A DNA stretch of 64,000 bases from Euryodendron excelsum (lineage: Eukaryota; Streptophyta; Magnoliopsida; Ericales; Pentaphylacaceae). The stretch covers positions 19,461,501 through 19,525,500 of the forward strand of contig CM065389.1 in assembly GCA_033060915.1 (NCBI GenBank), read 5' to 3'. The notes below the pieces were generated by a model. That model was not told the origin of the DNA, did not search any database, and worked only from the letters and a program-made list of their open reading frames with translations. This document shows positions 24,225 to 36,631 of the stretch, piece by piece. Position 1 is the first letter of the stretch. Every line of letters begins with the position of its first letter. The position numbers and the translations under genes were made by a program.

Positions 24225-24345
24225 TTAGTTCTCTCTCTCACTCCCTCAGTTGTCTCTATCACTCTCTCAGATCTCTCACTCGCTCTGATCTCTCTCACTC
24301 TCTCAGTTGTCTCTCTCACTCTCTCCGATCTCTCACTCACTCCGT
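24225..24345. repeat. CT-rich degenerate tandem array
   Basis: Repeats of TCTCTCACTCTCTCAGTTG and relatives. It produces an Arg/Glu/Ser-rich open frame on the minus strand that should not be read as a gene. Confidence 0.85.
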
Positions 24346-25192
24346 GAAGACTAAGGCTTGGAGGCTTGTCAATATACATTGGAGGCTAGGGCTTGAAAGA
24401 GGTGGGTTTCTTAACCTTTTTATAGTTGATTTTGTCAATACACATAGATGCATTGTTTAGTTTGAACTACGTAATTGTAATGTTTGATCATTTGATATTC
24501 ATGTAATACATTTCGTATATTGATTTTGGTTTGAACTACTTTGAAGTGAGGGCTTGATTTGGTTCGGGTTACTACCAAATTCAAATTTAAAAAATCGACT
24601 AGGCCGACTAAGGTCGGGTTTTCTTCACGACCAATATTATAACATAGTTGGTTTGGTTATACTACCACATTCAAAATCGACCAAACAAACCATTGGCGGT
24701 TTCACAAAAATTGGACCTTGATACCCGTAAAGACCCCACCCCTTCTCATATTTATCACTAGATGAAGATGTAGATGGGTTAGGTTTGGACTAACATTATT
24801 TCATGCTTTTTGAACAAAATTTCTCATGTGGCTCTGGTTCAAGTGATTAAGATGTGTGAATACCCTGCTCAAAATAAGTCCAACGTTTTAAATCCTGGCA
24901 ACCCTTGTTATAACAAATTTTTTTTTTTTTTTTGGGATCTTATAACTAAAATTTTTGAAATAATGAGCAATTAAGCCTCTAAAAATATAGTATGTTAATA
25001 AAGATTGAATGCCCAGTACTTTGTTCTCTCTTTCAAACAGTCTGCAGCATTACCCATAAGGCTTAGTATCCACATTCATTCTCTAATGTGTAGAATATAT
25101 TGTAACATCTTCTTAATATATAAGCCTAATGCTGCAATCCTTTTAGCAATGCTTTAAGCTTCTTGAGGGCATTGAATGAGAATTGTGTCCTA

Positions 25193-25223
<31 letters not shown>

Positions 25224-25569
25224 AACTCCCTTGGTGGCCTTGAGTAGAGTGTACACGCAAGCTGATCTAATGGATTAATGAATCAACTGCATATTGCTGA
25301 GTCTTGTGTTGGATAGTATACACACAAAATCCTCGTTGTTTATATTCTGTAATAATTATTTGTTAGTGAAAGTACTTGTTATCTCAAAACCATAATGTGT
25401 ACCTTTTTCAATGCATTTCAAATTTTATTTTATAGTAACTTTTCTTTAAATCTAGTTTGCCTATCTTTATAATTGCATACAATAATTCCTTATTTTGTAT
25501 GTAAAGTAGACTAGGCACAACTAAGTAATGACGACAATAGTAATGTTTTATTAGAGAGAGAAAGATAGT
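24346..25569. other. Intergenic, no gene recognised
   Basis: Includes a GGTTCGGGTT / CGACCAA-rich stretch (24550-24720), possibly an old relative of the MITE at 4258, and a (GA)n microsatellite at 25196-25223. No gene. Confidence 0.5.
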
Positions 25570-26138
25570 AAGAAATTACCGGGAAGGTATAGCTTATAAT
25601 ATAGAGGTTAGTGGATGTTATGATATAGAATTGGGAACTTCACTTGCTGGGTTACGGGACATGGTCATGCCTATGATGGCTGAGTATGAAGAACATATGA
25701 ATTTAAAGTTCATATATAGATACCCTTATAGACGAAATGGAGAAGCAATGATATATAAAAAATTGCCAGTCAATGACAACATGACATTGCAAACTGTCTT
25801 AAATCTCACTTCAAGATTTCCCGACTTGCATTATATTGAAATATACGTTGTGAAGAAGGGGAGTACAATAACCACCAGTGTCAGTCGTCTAATGTAATGT
25901 GGGGAGACGTCCAATCGTACAGTGAACTCTTGTCACCCGGGGGGGAGGGGTTGTTGATGTATTAGTCTTGGGGACATTTATTGGAATGTCTACACTTACG
26001 TAGAGTATTCACAGTGCAATACTAGATGATGCATCGGGGCAACGAATATCTTACCTTTTCAATCCAAATGAGGATTACTTGCATGGCCGGAGTAATTTTG
26101 AACAATTTCATGACTTTCACAGTCCACTAACACCTCAT
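25570..26138 (+). pseudogene. Mutator-like element, N-terminal protein fragment, cut off by an LTR
   Basis: An open frame to 25897 carries VSGCYDIELG, MAEYEEHMNLKFIYRYPYRR, KKLPVNDNMTLQTVL and LHYIEIYVVK. This pattern (RYP, a short gap, a K-LP-xDD-like step, then IEIYV) is that of the N-terminal region of plant MULE proteins, ahead of the transposase core. A TAA/frameshift follows, and a second frame continues with FNPNEDYLHGRSNFEQFHDF up to 26138. There the sequence ends abruptly at the TG of the LTR beginning at 26139. No DDE transposase domain, zinc finger or TIR remains. The family call rests on pattern recall, not a search. Confidence 0.5.
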
Positions 26139-29100
26139 TGTCGCGTTTCGATTTTTTGTACTCCAGAAAAATACACACAAGTGGGAAAAATATAGTACTC
26201 TCTCATTATAACCTATCCTCCTAAAAGGACGAGTGCGACAAGGTTTGAATTTGAAATTGATTTGATTAAGGGCTTTTGAAAAAAGTTTAGAGTTGCCATC
26301 TAACTTGATTAAGGTGAGTTAGGTTACCTAAAACTAAGTGCAATCCGAAGATTAAACTTAGGGTTTTTTTAAAAAGGTTTCAGAAAATCTCCTCAAGATA
26401 GGATTTTTTAGAAAAAAAAATAGGTTGTTTGGCAATCTTTGAAAAGATTTAAGCTTTTTTTGAAAATAACTCCATTTTGGTCTTTGAAAATAGTGATTCT
26501 AGGTTCGGAGGTTGGTTACACGTAAGAAAGATGCACTAAGCCATCACCCTATCCTGCCCTTGCGGTACCTACATGTCTATTCACCCTAGGTTCACTCATT
26601 TAGAAACTTTGATTAACAATTGTCCAATTATATCCACTTTGAAAAGAGTTATATGATGCATGATATGCAAGTGCAAGAAAAATATTTGAGTTTGAAAATA
26701 TATTTGACAAGAATGTTTGATTTTGAAAATAGATTTGAAAAAAAGATTTGAAGCTTGAAAAATGTTATAGAATTGGAAATTGGAAATAGACTATAGAATT
26801 GGAGACTTGAAAAAGATTATGGAATTTGAGATTTGAAAAAGGTGGAAGAAAATTAGAGATTTGAAGAAGGTTATGACTACACCCATGAAGGTTGCCTATA
26901 TATCTCTTTGTTGGAAATCAGGTTAGTCGTAATTCGTACAAGAGTCCGATTAAAAATAGAGACTTTGAAGTTTTTGAAAAAGTTTAACTTGAAAATGTTT
27001 GATTTGAAAAAAAGTTTGATTTGAAAAGGGTTTGATTTGAATTTGGAATAAAAGATTTGAAATTGAAATTTAGATTTAGAATTAACTTTAGAATTGACTT
27101 TGATTTGAAAATATAAAACTTGGAAGAAAAACTTAGGCTTGATTTGGAAAGATTGAGTTTTTGAAAACATCTTGACTTAGATTGAAATTGAAAAACTATC
27201 TTGGTTTAGAAAGGAATTGAAACTTCCTAACTTAGGATTAGGGTTGAACTAAGGTTTAGTTTCCTAGGAGTTACGTAACCTAGGGTTGGAGCATGTACTT
27301 AAATTGAAAGATTTGATTTAGATTTGAGAGGTTTGATTTTAGAAAGTTTCGATTTAGGAAAGGTTCGAATTAGGAAAGTTAGATTTAAGAAAGATTTAGA
27401 AAGAAATTTTAATTTGACTTAAAAACACTTAAATTGGAAAGACTTGTAAAGATTTGATTTTGATTATTTGATTTGAAAGAGTTTAAAAAGTTAAGGTTTA
27501 GGAAAGATTAGATTTTATAAATCTTTGAATTTAGAAAAGTTTCATTTTAGGAAAGTTTTGATTTTGGAAAGATTTCAATTTAGGAAAGTTTTGAATTTAG
27601 AAAGATTTAGAATTTAGAAAGTTTTAGAATTTGTAAAAATTTAAATTTAGAAAGGTTTGAAATTAGAAAATGTTTGAATTAAGAAATATTTGACTTCTAT
27701 TTCCTAAAGTAGAAAATTAAATTTTATGTTAAAAAATTAGATGATTGGATTTGGTTTTTAAAAATAGAAGATTTGATCTAGTTTTCTAAATTGGAAGATT
27801 GGATTTAGTTTCCTAAACGGGAAGATTTGATTTGACATGGAATTAGAAAGATTGAGTTTTGAAAATCTTAGATTTGAAATCTATGATTTGGTGGAAAAGA
27901 AGTTTTGAAAACTTATGAATTGATGTAGAAAATAGAGGTTTTGAAAATTTATGATTTGAAGCAAAAGAGTAAGTCATGTTTTTAGGAAAGGGAGTTAGGA
28001 CTTGACTTGGATTCCAAGAAAAAAAGTTTTTGGAAAAGAGATCTTTTGAAAAGAGTTTTTAGAAAAGAAGTTTAAAGTAAATTTTTAGAAAGTAAATTTT
28101 GAAGAGAGCTTTTGGAAAGAAGTTTGAAAAGAGTTTTTGGAAAAAAGTTTGAATGTGAACTTTTGAAAATCTTTTGAATATCTCACTTTCTTAAAACAAT
28201 TCTAACCATGTAAGGATTAGAATCATTCTAGGGTTGTGGTTTTGAAAACAACATGGATTTAGAATATAAACCATAATGATCACATTGAATATTACACTTT
28301 TCTAAAACATCCTAGCTATGGAATGGCTAGAATCATCTTAAAATTGTGGTTTTGATGAAAAACAATTTAAGGTTTACACCCAATATATGGACCTTAATCG
28401 TCACAATGAATATAACACTTTTCTAAAACAACATTAACCATGAAATGGCTAGAATCACTTTAAGATTGTGATTTTAAAAACAAGTTTGAAAAAGAAGATT
28501 TTAAATGCAAGTTTTGAAAACAACTTTGATGCAAGTTTAAAAATAACTTTGAAAACAAGTTTTGAATGGATGTATGAATATGACATGTACAATGCAAGTA
28601 AGGTCGTAAACATTCAAGGCTAGGTTTCACCACATAATTAAGGGGACTGAATCCACATGGTCTAATGTTGAATTAGAAGAAAACCATTGACACGGTGACT
28701 TTCAACAGTCCTTCCTAGGCATGAATCGGAAAATCTCTTGTTTCAATCTTGCAAGAAGAAGATGTAATAGATGGGGATTAAAATAAAAGAACACCCAAGT
28801 GGGTTAGGAGAGAGAAGAGAGAAGGGGGAAGTACATAAACATAAGAAGAAAACTAACCTTAGATTCTTTTTGCTTTGTTTGCTTTACTTTAATTAGACCT
28901 CGAGAGCTTCAAACTTGAAGCACTTGAGTCTTCAATGGCTTGCTTTGAGGCTGGTATATGAGTGTATAAAGTGTGTATAAGCCAGGGTTAGAGTGTATGG
29001 AGGCTAAGGCTTGAAGAGACTTGATGGAGTTAGGGTTTGGAGAGGATTCGAACACTGTTTTCAGAGAGGTAGCGTGTCTGAACTGAGATTATAGACCCTT

Positions 29101-29869
29101 TTCATGCAAGGGTGTCGCGCCCTGGTTTTTGGGGTGTCCAAGGTCCTTTCGGCTCGGAGACCCTAAAGCACGAAACTCTGTCACTAGAACTCGTCCTCCT
29201 AGAAGGACAAGTGCGATTAGGTTGAAAATTAATTTGGCTAAGGGCTTTTTAGAAAAATAGGAGTCGCCACCTAACTTGATGAAGGTGAGTTAGGGCACCT
29301 AGAACTAAGCATTAATTCGAAGATTAAATTTAGAGTTTTTGAAAAAGATTTTTTAAAACTCCCTCAAGAGAGGGTTTTTAGGAAAATAGGTTGTTAGGCA
29401 ACCTCTTGAAATATTTAAACCCTTTTTGAAAATAACTCCATTTTGGTCTTTCGAAAACAAAAATCTAAGGTTCGGGGGTTGGTTACATGTAGGGAACATA
29501 TTCCAAGATCATCACCCTACCCCGCCCTTTCGGTACCTGCATGTATAATCACCCTTTTGTTCACTCATTAGAATAATCGGTTACCATTGTCCACTTAATA
29601 TTCACTTTAGGATTTTGAAAACGGGGTTTAATCATTACTTTTTGGATGGATGATGCATGATACAAGTTTTTGGAAAAAGTTTGAAAATAATGGAGGTTTT
29701 GAAAGAGTTTGTGTAAGCACCCCATTTTTGCCTGCTCGGCAATCTCCGGCCCGACCAGGGCCGGTTTCCAACATCACAACACATGCAAGCTCAAGATGAG
29801 CCTTTCAATCTCCAATCCAACCAACTGGTCGCTTCTCGAGTCCACAAGGATCCGCTGGAGCCTTAAGCA

Positions 29870-30215
29870 CCATTATTCCAGGCAGTTTTCCGGACCGGGC
29901 GGTCCCGGAAACCAACGCCATCCAAGTAGCTTCCCAAGATCGGGCGATCTCGGGGACCGACAACTCATCAAATTCCAGACGGTTCACTTTTGGTGCCTGC
30001 TAGCCCGCCAATGTAGAATGTCCGTCATTTGGTAGCTCTTCGAGACCGAGCATTCCCGAAGACCAACACCACCCTTCCAGGTAGCTTTTTAGGACCAGGC
30101 GTTCTCAGGAACCAACACCACCCCTACAGGTAGCTCTCTAAGAACGGGCGTTCTTGGAGACCAACACCGTACAGGTAGTTTTCCGAGACCGGGGGGTCTC
30201 GAAAACCAACACCTA
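29870..30215 (+). repeat. About 60-bp imperfect tandem repeats in the U3 of X3
   Basis: Four to five units built from ACCAACACCACC, GGTAGCT and GACCGGGCGTTCTCGG. The same array is found inverted in X2 (about 40738-41050), so it belongs to the LTR family. Confidence 0.8.
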
Positions 30216-31417
30216 GGTCAACACCGGCGCTTGCTAGCCCGACTCGGGGAAAAATGACCAAACCTGCTCCTTGGGCCTCCAGGCACGTTTTGAGAAAGTT
30301 CAAAATCCCTCAAAATAGTAAGTCCATCCTTCCACAATGTTGTCAAACCATCAGGCGTCCCCCGCATGCCATTTGGTCCAAATCCGGTCTTATTCCGGCT
30401 CACTCTGGTCAAAATGACCATTTTGCCCCTAAACGCCTCAGCACAGCACAAACCCCACTGAACAGTAAAAGACTCTCTCAAAACCATCCCTGAACAGCAC
30501 TGCACACTTAACACAACATACCAAACTATTCCTGATCATTTCCAGCCAACACCGGTCAAGATGACCGTTTTGCCCCTAGAAGCTCAAAAGTGCCCCGAAA
30601 TAGCACTAGCCTTGGGATTTCGAGTGGAGGGTCTCACCACACGCCTCTGTTTAACCCAAGGAACACCCTACGATGCTAAACTCACACGACTCGATAAAAG
30701 TTCCTTGGAGCATCTCACAAACGCTCCACCTAAATTGTCTTTTCCCCCGATTCCTTGATTATAACGCACCGTCAACCGACTTGAGGAATGCTTAAATCAG
30801 AAAATTCTCGAAAGCTCATCCATAGATCTTTCCGTCGGTACGGTTCGATCGAATAGATCGCCCCCCGAAGTCCTCCATCGTACAGTGTGCAAACTATGAC
30901 TTTCAGTAACCCCTGGAGCGTCTCGCAGACACTCTGCCAAGGTTGATTTTTTCTCCGATTTCCTAATTAAAACGCACCGTCAAACGACTTGAGAAATGCG
31001 TAAAATTAGGAATTCCAGAAAGTATTCCCAGAGTACTTTCCATCGGTATGGTCCGATCGAGCAAATCGCTTCTCGAAGGCCTCGATCACACGAAATGAAA
31101 ACAGCCACTTTCAAACACCCACGGAGCGTATCACAAAAGCTCTGCAAAAGTGTCCTTTTTGGCACGCTTCCCAAGACGATATCACTCACCTCCAAACATA
31201 ATTCAAACCTTTCGAAAACATGAAAGTTCATCGGGAGCATTAGGAGAGCATCCCGAGTGCGACCGATTCCCCCGGAACCTTCCCGATTAACCCAATTATC
31301 GAGGTAAAGTTTGGACGAACTTTCCCGGTGATGGAGCGTATGCTACATGCGCTCAAATTTTGATCAGATCGACCGACTTTCGATCAACGGTCGAGATTTA
31401 ACCAAGACACAGGGTGC

Positions 31418-31423
31418 CACGTG
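31418..31423 (+). promoter_or_regulatory. G-box in the X3 U3
   Basis: CACGTG, 65 bases upstream of the TATA box. X2 has the same G-box at 39536-39541 in the matching place. Confidence 0.5.
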
Positions 31424-31487
31424 TTATTCTGGCAATGGAACAGTACCTGCGTATGTCCTACATGCGCAAGGCCTGTTCTAGATTGCC

Positions 31488-31495
31488 TATAAATA
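31488..31495 (+). promoter_or_regulatory. X3 LTR TATA box
   Basis: TATAAATA in GATTGCCTATAAATAGAGGC, about 1.78 kb into the LTR; it sets the sense direction of the family and divides U3 from R/U5. Confidence 0.7.
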
Positions 31496-32902
31496 GAGGC
31501 CTCCCCCTTTGCATATTCCAAGTCCAAAATTGATACGAAACTCTGCTGAAATCACTCCAGAACCTCGAATCTCCATATATATTCTCCCCCTCCAACACTT
31601 AGGCTAGATTCTCCCTCTCCTAAGCCTATACACTCCATATACAATGCCTCATACACACTTACACACTCCACTCTAGCCTCTCAAGCCCTCTTGAAGTCAC
31701 TCAAGCTCTAATCAAGACATCCATTGAAGCTTACAAGTGTAGTGAAGGCAAAAGGTGGTATCCCTTTTACATTTGTGCTCTCCCCCACTCTTCTCTTCTC
31801 CCTTCTAGCCTACTTAGGCTATTCTCTATTTTAATCCCCATCTTCAACCCCCCTCTTCTTGCCTGCTTGAGCCAAAAGGGCTCTTAGATCATGCCTAGAG
31901 GAAAGCAAGTGAGAGCCACCGTGTAGGGGGACCTCTCACTAGCCTACTTTAAGATGGTATGGCCTATGAGCCCCTTGTTTATGTGGTGTAGCCTAAAAGC
32001 TTTGTATGTAAATCATGACCCCTTGCATATTCCTGTTTTGATCATGTCTTGTGTGCTTGGCTTCATTTTATGCTTGTTGTCATGTTTCACAATGCTTGCA
32101 TTGCTCTTAATTTTATGACATTTTCAAGTTCTACATGTTCTTTAAAAATTGTTTCAAGAGTTGGCCCTTTGAAGTTTAGGATGAGATCTTAAAATTATAC
32201 CCTAGAAGAGCCCCCTACTAACCCCCTAATTCACACTTTTACATCATTGCATTTCAACTTGCATAAAAGTTGCTTTCAAACTCTCTAATTTTCAAGGTTT
32301 CCATTCTCTCAAAGTTAGTGGTTAAAATGGCCCCATGGAACCCTCTCTTGCGTGGTCTCCCTTTATATTGGCCATAGGAGCCCTAAATTGTTAGAATGGT
32401 TCCATTTTCTCTTTATGCTTTCCTAAGAATGATGTTCAAACTCTTTGAATTCTATGGTTTCTATTCTCTCAAGTTTAGTAGTTGAAATGGCCCCATGGAA
32501 CTCTCTCTTGAGTGGTCTTCCTTTTGTTGGCCATATGAACTCTCTCTTGATGGAATGTTTCCCTTGAAAAATGATTTTCAAAATCTTTCTCAAAAGATGA
32601 TTTTCAAAAATGCATTCTATCCATCTTTGCATCAAAAATGATATTTCAAAAATTGCCATCATTATGTTGATTTTTGAAACCCCCACTCTTGTCAAGATAA
32701 AGGTTATAATGGCCATGAGGAAACTTTTCTTGGAATGGTCTCCAATCACTAACCATATAAACCATACTCTTGGCTAGAGTCAAAATTTTTATGAAAATGA
32801 TCTTCAAAAAGATTGCCAACCAAAGTCCATTGCATATCATGTTTTGTTTTCCAAAACTCTTTCCAAAAATACACCAAACCAATTTTCAAGATCATTCTTC
32901 CA

Positions 32903-33225
32903 ATCCAACCCTAGGTTAACTTGACCCTAGTTACCAAGCCCTAAGTTAACTTGACCCTAGTTATTCAACCCTAGGTTAACTTAACCCTAGTTGTCCAATC
33001 CTAGGTTAACTTGACCAAAGTTCACTCACCTTAGGTCAACCTAACCCTAGGTCAACCTAACCTTAGGTTAACCCAAGGTCACTCTAACTTTAGGTTAACC
33101 TAACCTTAGTTAGTTAACCATAGGTCATCTTAACCCTAGCTTAACCTAACCTAAGTTAGTTAGCCATTAGGTCACCCCTAGCCCTAGGCCAACCCAACCT
33201 AGGTTAGTATACTTCAAGGTCCTAA
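32903..33225 (+). repeat. 24-bp-scale tandem array in X3
   Basis: About ten decayed units of CCCTAGGTTAACTTGACC type. The counterpart in X2 is 35392-35665, where units of CAAGTTAACCTAGGGTTGG are more regular. Confidence 0.85.
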
Positions 33226-33699
33226 CTCTTGGAACCTTCTCTAAATGATCATTCAAATTTTCAAACTATTCTCATAGCTTATTTTCCAAAACCTCCTATT
33301 CTCTTGATTTCAAAAACCCAACTCCATACACTCTTCTAATGTTCTTACACTCCATCTTTAAGGCATTTCTAAAAATACTTTCAAAAGGTGACAAACTTAA
33401 GGTGTCCCTAGCCCTCTTATGGTTAGGGATCCCAAGGACAAGTGATAAATCAAGAACAACCTCTAAGGTTGTCCATATTAGGATTCCAAACCCTTAGCCA
33501 TTTTCAAAAACCACTCTCCAAAACCAATCCATCAAAACATTCCTTTAAGGTTTTCAAAACAAGACTTCAAAAATACTTCCAAGTTCTCCGAAGTCATGCC
33601 AAAGCATTTTTCCAAACCTCCCTCAAGTTGATCCAAAAACATTTTCAAGAAACACTCCACCATTCAATTTCAAGTCAAAACCTCCAAGATCACAAAGGG

Positions 33700-33850
33700 T
33701 CTTCAACTTCCAAAGACCTCAAAGTGTCTTAAACTCCTCCAAAGACCTCAAAATGTCTTAAACTTTTCCAAAGACCTCGAAGTGTCTTAAACTTTTTCAA
33801 AAACCTCAAAGTGTTTAAACTTTTCCAAAGACCCCAAAGTGTTTTCAAGA
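33700..33850 (+). repeat. About 30-bp tandem array in X3
   Basis: Five units with AAAGACCTCAAAGTGTCTTAA. X2 carries the inverse array at about 34805-34920. Confidence 0.85.
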
Positions 33851-35391
33851 TTTCCAACGGCCCTAATGCCCCTATTCCCCATCGGGCTCTTGCCCGAACT
33901 ACGAATGACCTGATTCTCGCCAGATGAGATACGTAGGCAACCTAAAATGGTGCGGTCATAACTTTTATTCCAACCCTAATCCTTTTTCCAAAAATTTCAA
34001 TCAAATCAAAGTTTCTATCCCAAACTCTTTCAAAACCTCCATTATTTTCAAACTTCTTCCAAAACTTGCATCGTGCATTATTCATCCAAAAAGTGATGAC
34101 TAAACCCCGTTTTCAAAAATTCTAAATTGGATATAAAGTGGACCATGGTAACCGGTTATTCTAGTGAATGAACATAAGGGTGATTAGACATGTAGGTACC
34201 GAAAGGGCGGGTTAGGGTGATGATCTTATGATATCTTCCCTATACGTAACCAATCCCCGAACTTTAGATTTCTATTTTCGAAAGACCAAAATGAAGTTAT
34301 TTTCAAAAAGGGGCTTAAACATTTCAAAAGGTTGCCAAACAACCTATTTTCCTAAAAACCCTCTCTTGAGCGATTTTCCAAAAAAAAAAAAAACCCTTTC
34401 CAAAAATCCTAAGTTTAGTTTTCGGATTAACGCTTAGTTTTAGGTGCCCTAACTCACCTTAATCAAGTTAGGTGACGACTCCCTTTTTTTCTAAAAAAGC
34501 CCTTAGTCAAACCAATTTTCTAACCTAGTCGCACTTGTCCTTCTAGGAGGACGAGTTCTAGTGACAGAGTTCTGTGTTTTTCGTGTCGAGCCGAAAGGAC
34601 CTTGGACACCCCAAAAACCGGGGCGCGACAGGTTGGAATAGAAACTTTGAATTGATTGAAATTTTTTAGAAAGGGATTAGGGTTGAAATAAAAGTTATGA
34701 CCGCACCATTTTAGGTTGCCTACGTATCTCATTTAACGAGAATCAGGTCATTCGTAGTTCGGGCAGGAGGCCGATGGAAAATAGGCGCATTGGGGCCTTT
34801 GGAAGGTTTGAAGATACTTTTGAGTCTTTAGAGAAGTTTAAGACGCTTTGAGGTCTTTGGAAGAGTTTAAGACGCTTTGAGGTCTTTGGAAGAGTTTAAG
34901 ACACTTTGAGGTCTTTGGAGGTTTTGACTTGAATGGTGGAGTATTTCTTGAAAATTTTTTTTGATCAACTTGAGGGAGTTTTGGAAAAATGCTTTGGCAT
35001 GTCTCAAGAGAACTTGAAAGTGCTTTTGAAGTCTTGTTTTGAAAACCTTGGAGGCATGTTTTGATGAATTAATTTTTGAAAGTAGTTTTTGGAAAGGGCT
35101 AAGGGTTTGGATACCTAATATGGACAACCTTAGAGGTTGTTCTTGATTTATCACTTGTCCTTGGAATCCCTAACCATGAGAGGGCTAGGGACACCTTAAG
35201 TTTGTGACCTTTTGAAAACGTTTTTGGAAATGCTTTCAAGATGGAGTGTAGAGACATTTGAAGGGTTTATAGAGTTAGTTTTTTAAAATCATGAGAGTAG
35301 GGGGTATTGGATAAATGGGTAATGAGAATAGTTTAAAATTGAAATATCATTCAAAAAGGGTTCATGAGTTGGAACCTTGAAGCATGTTATC

Positions 35392-35665
35392 CTATGTTGG
35401 GTTAGCTTATGGTTAAGGGTGACCTAAGGTTCACTAACTTGGGTTAGGTTAACCTAGGGTTAAGGTGACTTAGGGTTAACTAACTAGGGTTAAGTTAACC
35501 TAAGGTGAGTGAACTGGGGTCAAGTTAACCTAGGGTTGGATAACTAAGGTCAAGTTAACCTAGGGTTAGACAACTAGAGTCAAGTTAACCTAGGGTTGGA
35601 TAACTAGGGTCAAGTTAACCTAGGGTTGGCCAACTAAGGTCAAGTTAACCTAAGCTTAGATTGGA
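35392..35665 (-). repeat. 24-bp-scale tandem array in X2
   Basis: Units of GGGTCAAGTTAACCTAGG type repeated about nine times, better preserved at the right end. Confidence 0.85.
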
Positions 35666-36631
35666 GAATAGTTTCGAAAGTTGTTTTGATGTATTCTTGG
35701 AAAGAGTTATGAAAACAAAACATGATATGCAATGGGCTTTGGTTGGCAATCTTTATGAAGATCATTTTCATAAAAATTTTGACTCTAGCCAAGAGTATGG
35801 TTTATATGGTTGGTAATTAGAGACCATTCCAAGGAAGGTTTCCTTATGACCATTATAACCTTTATCTTGACAAGAGTGGGGGTTTCAAAAATCAACATAA
35901 TGATTGCAATTTTTGAAAAATCATTTTTGATGCAAAGATGGAGAGAATGCATTTTTGAAAATCATCTTTGAAAAAAGATTTTGAAAACTATTTTCTAAGG
36001 GAACCATTCCATCAAGAGAGGGTTCTTATGGCTAAACAAAAAGGAGACCACTCAAGAGAGGGTTCCATTGGGCCATTCCAACCACTAATCTTAAAAGAGT
36101 GAAAACCTTGGAATTTAAAGAGCTAGAAAACAATCCTTATACAAGTTAAAATGTCATGATGCCAAAGTGAGAGTTAAGGGGTTAGAAGGGGATTTTTTAA
36201 GGCATAATTTCTAGAGTCTCATCCCAAACTTCAAGGAGCCAACTCTTTGAACAATTTTTGAAAGAAATGTAGAACTTGGAAATGGCATAAAATTAAGGGC
36301 AATGTAAGCATGGTGGAACATGACAATAAGCATAAAATAAAGCCAAACACACAAGACATGATCAAAATAGCAATATGCAAAAGGGTCATGACTTACATAC
36401 AAGGCTTTTAGGCTACACCACATAAACAAGGGGCTCCTAGGGCATACTATCTTAAAGTAGGCTAGTGAGAGGTCCCCCTACACGGTGGCTCTCACTTGCT
36501 TTCCTCTAGGCATGATCTAAGAGCCCTCTTGGCTCAAACATGCAAGAAAGGGGGGTTGAAGATGGGGATTAAAATAGATAATAGCCTAAGTAGGCTTAGG
36601 GGAAGAAGAGAAGAGTGGGGGAGAGTACAAA

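Larger units (their letters stand above)
29712..34630 (+). mobile_element. Family-L solo LTR, copy X3, inverted inside X2
   Basis: Starts TGTAAGCACCCC and ends GGGGCGCGACA, 4919 bp. The flanking 5-mers are GTTTG (29707-29711) and GGTTG (34631-34635), one mismatch. Before the insert X2 reads GAAAGAGTTTG and after it GAATAGAAACTTTG, and X3 itself contains the uninterrupted form of this site on its complement (33990-34030). It has a TATA box at 31488-31495 and a G-box at 31418-31423. No coding frame of note. It is intact, so it is one of the youngest layers. Confidence 0.9.

Noticed and set aside
24125..24379. Arg/Glu/Ser-rich open frame
   Set aside because: Translation of a CT-rich simple repeat.
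30218..31240. Frames of 75-98 codons on both strands, with matching ones at 39719-40669
   Set aside because: They are in the GC-richer U3 of X3 and X2; the match reflects LTR homology, and stops or frame changes differ between copies.
32903..33225. Regular short repeats suggesting a CRISPR array or telomere-like DNA
   Set aside because: Units are adjacent and decayed with no unique spacers, are not TTTAGGG, and occur in every copy of the LTR.
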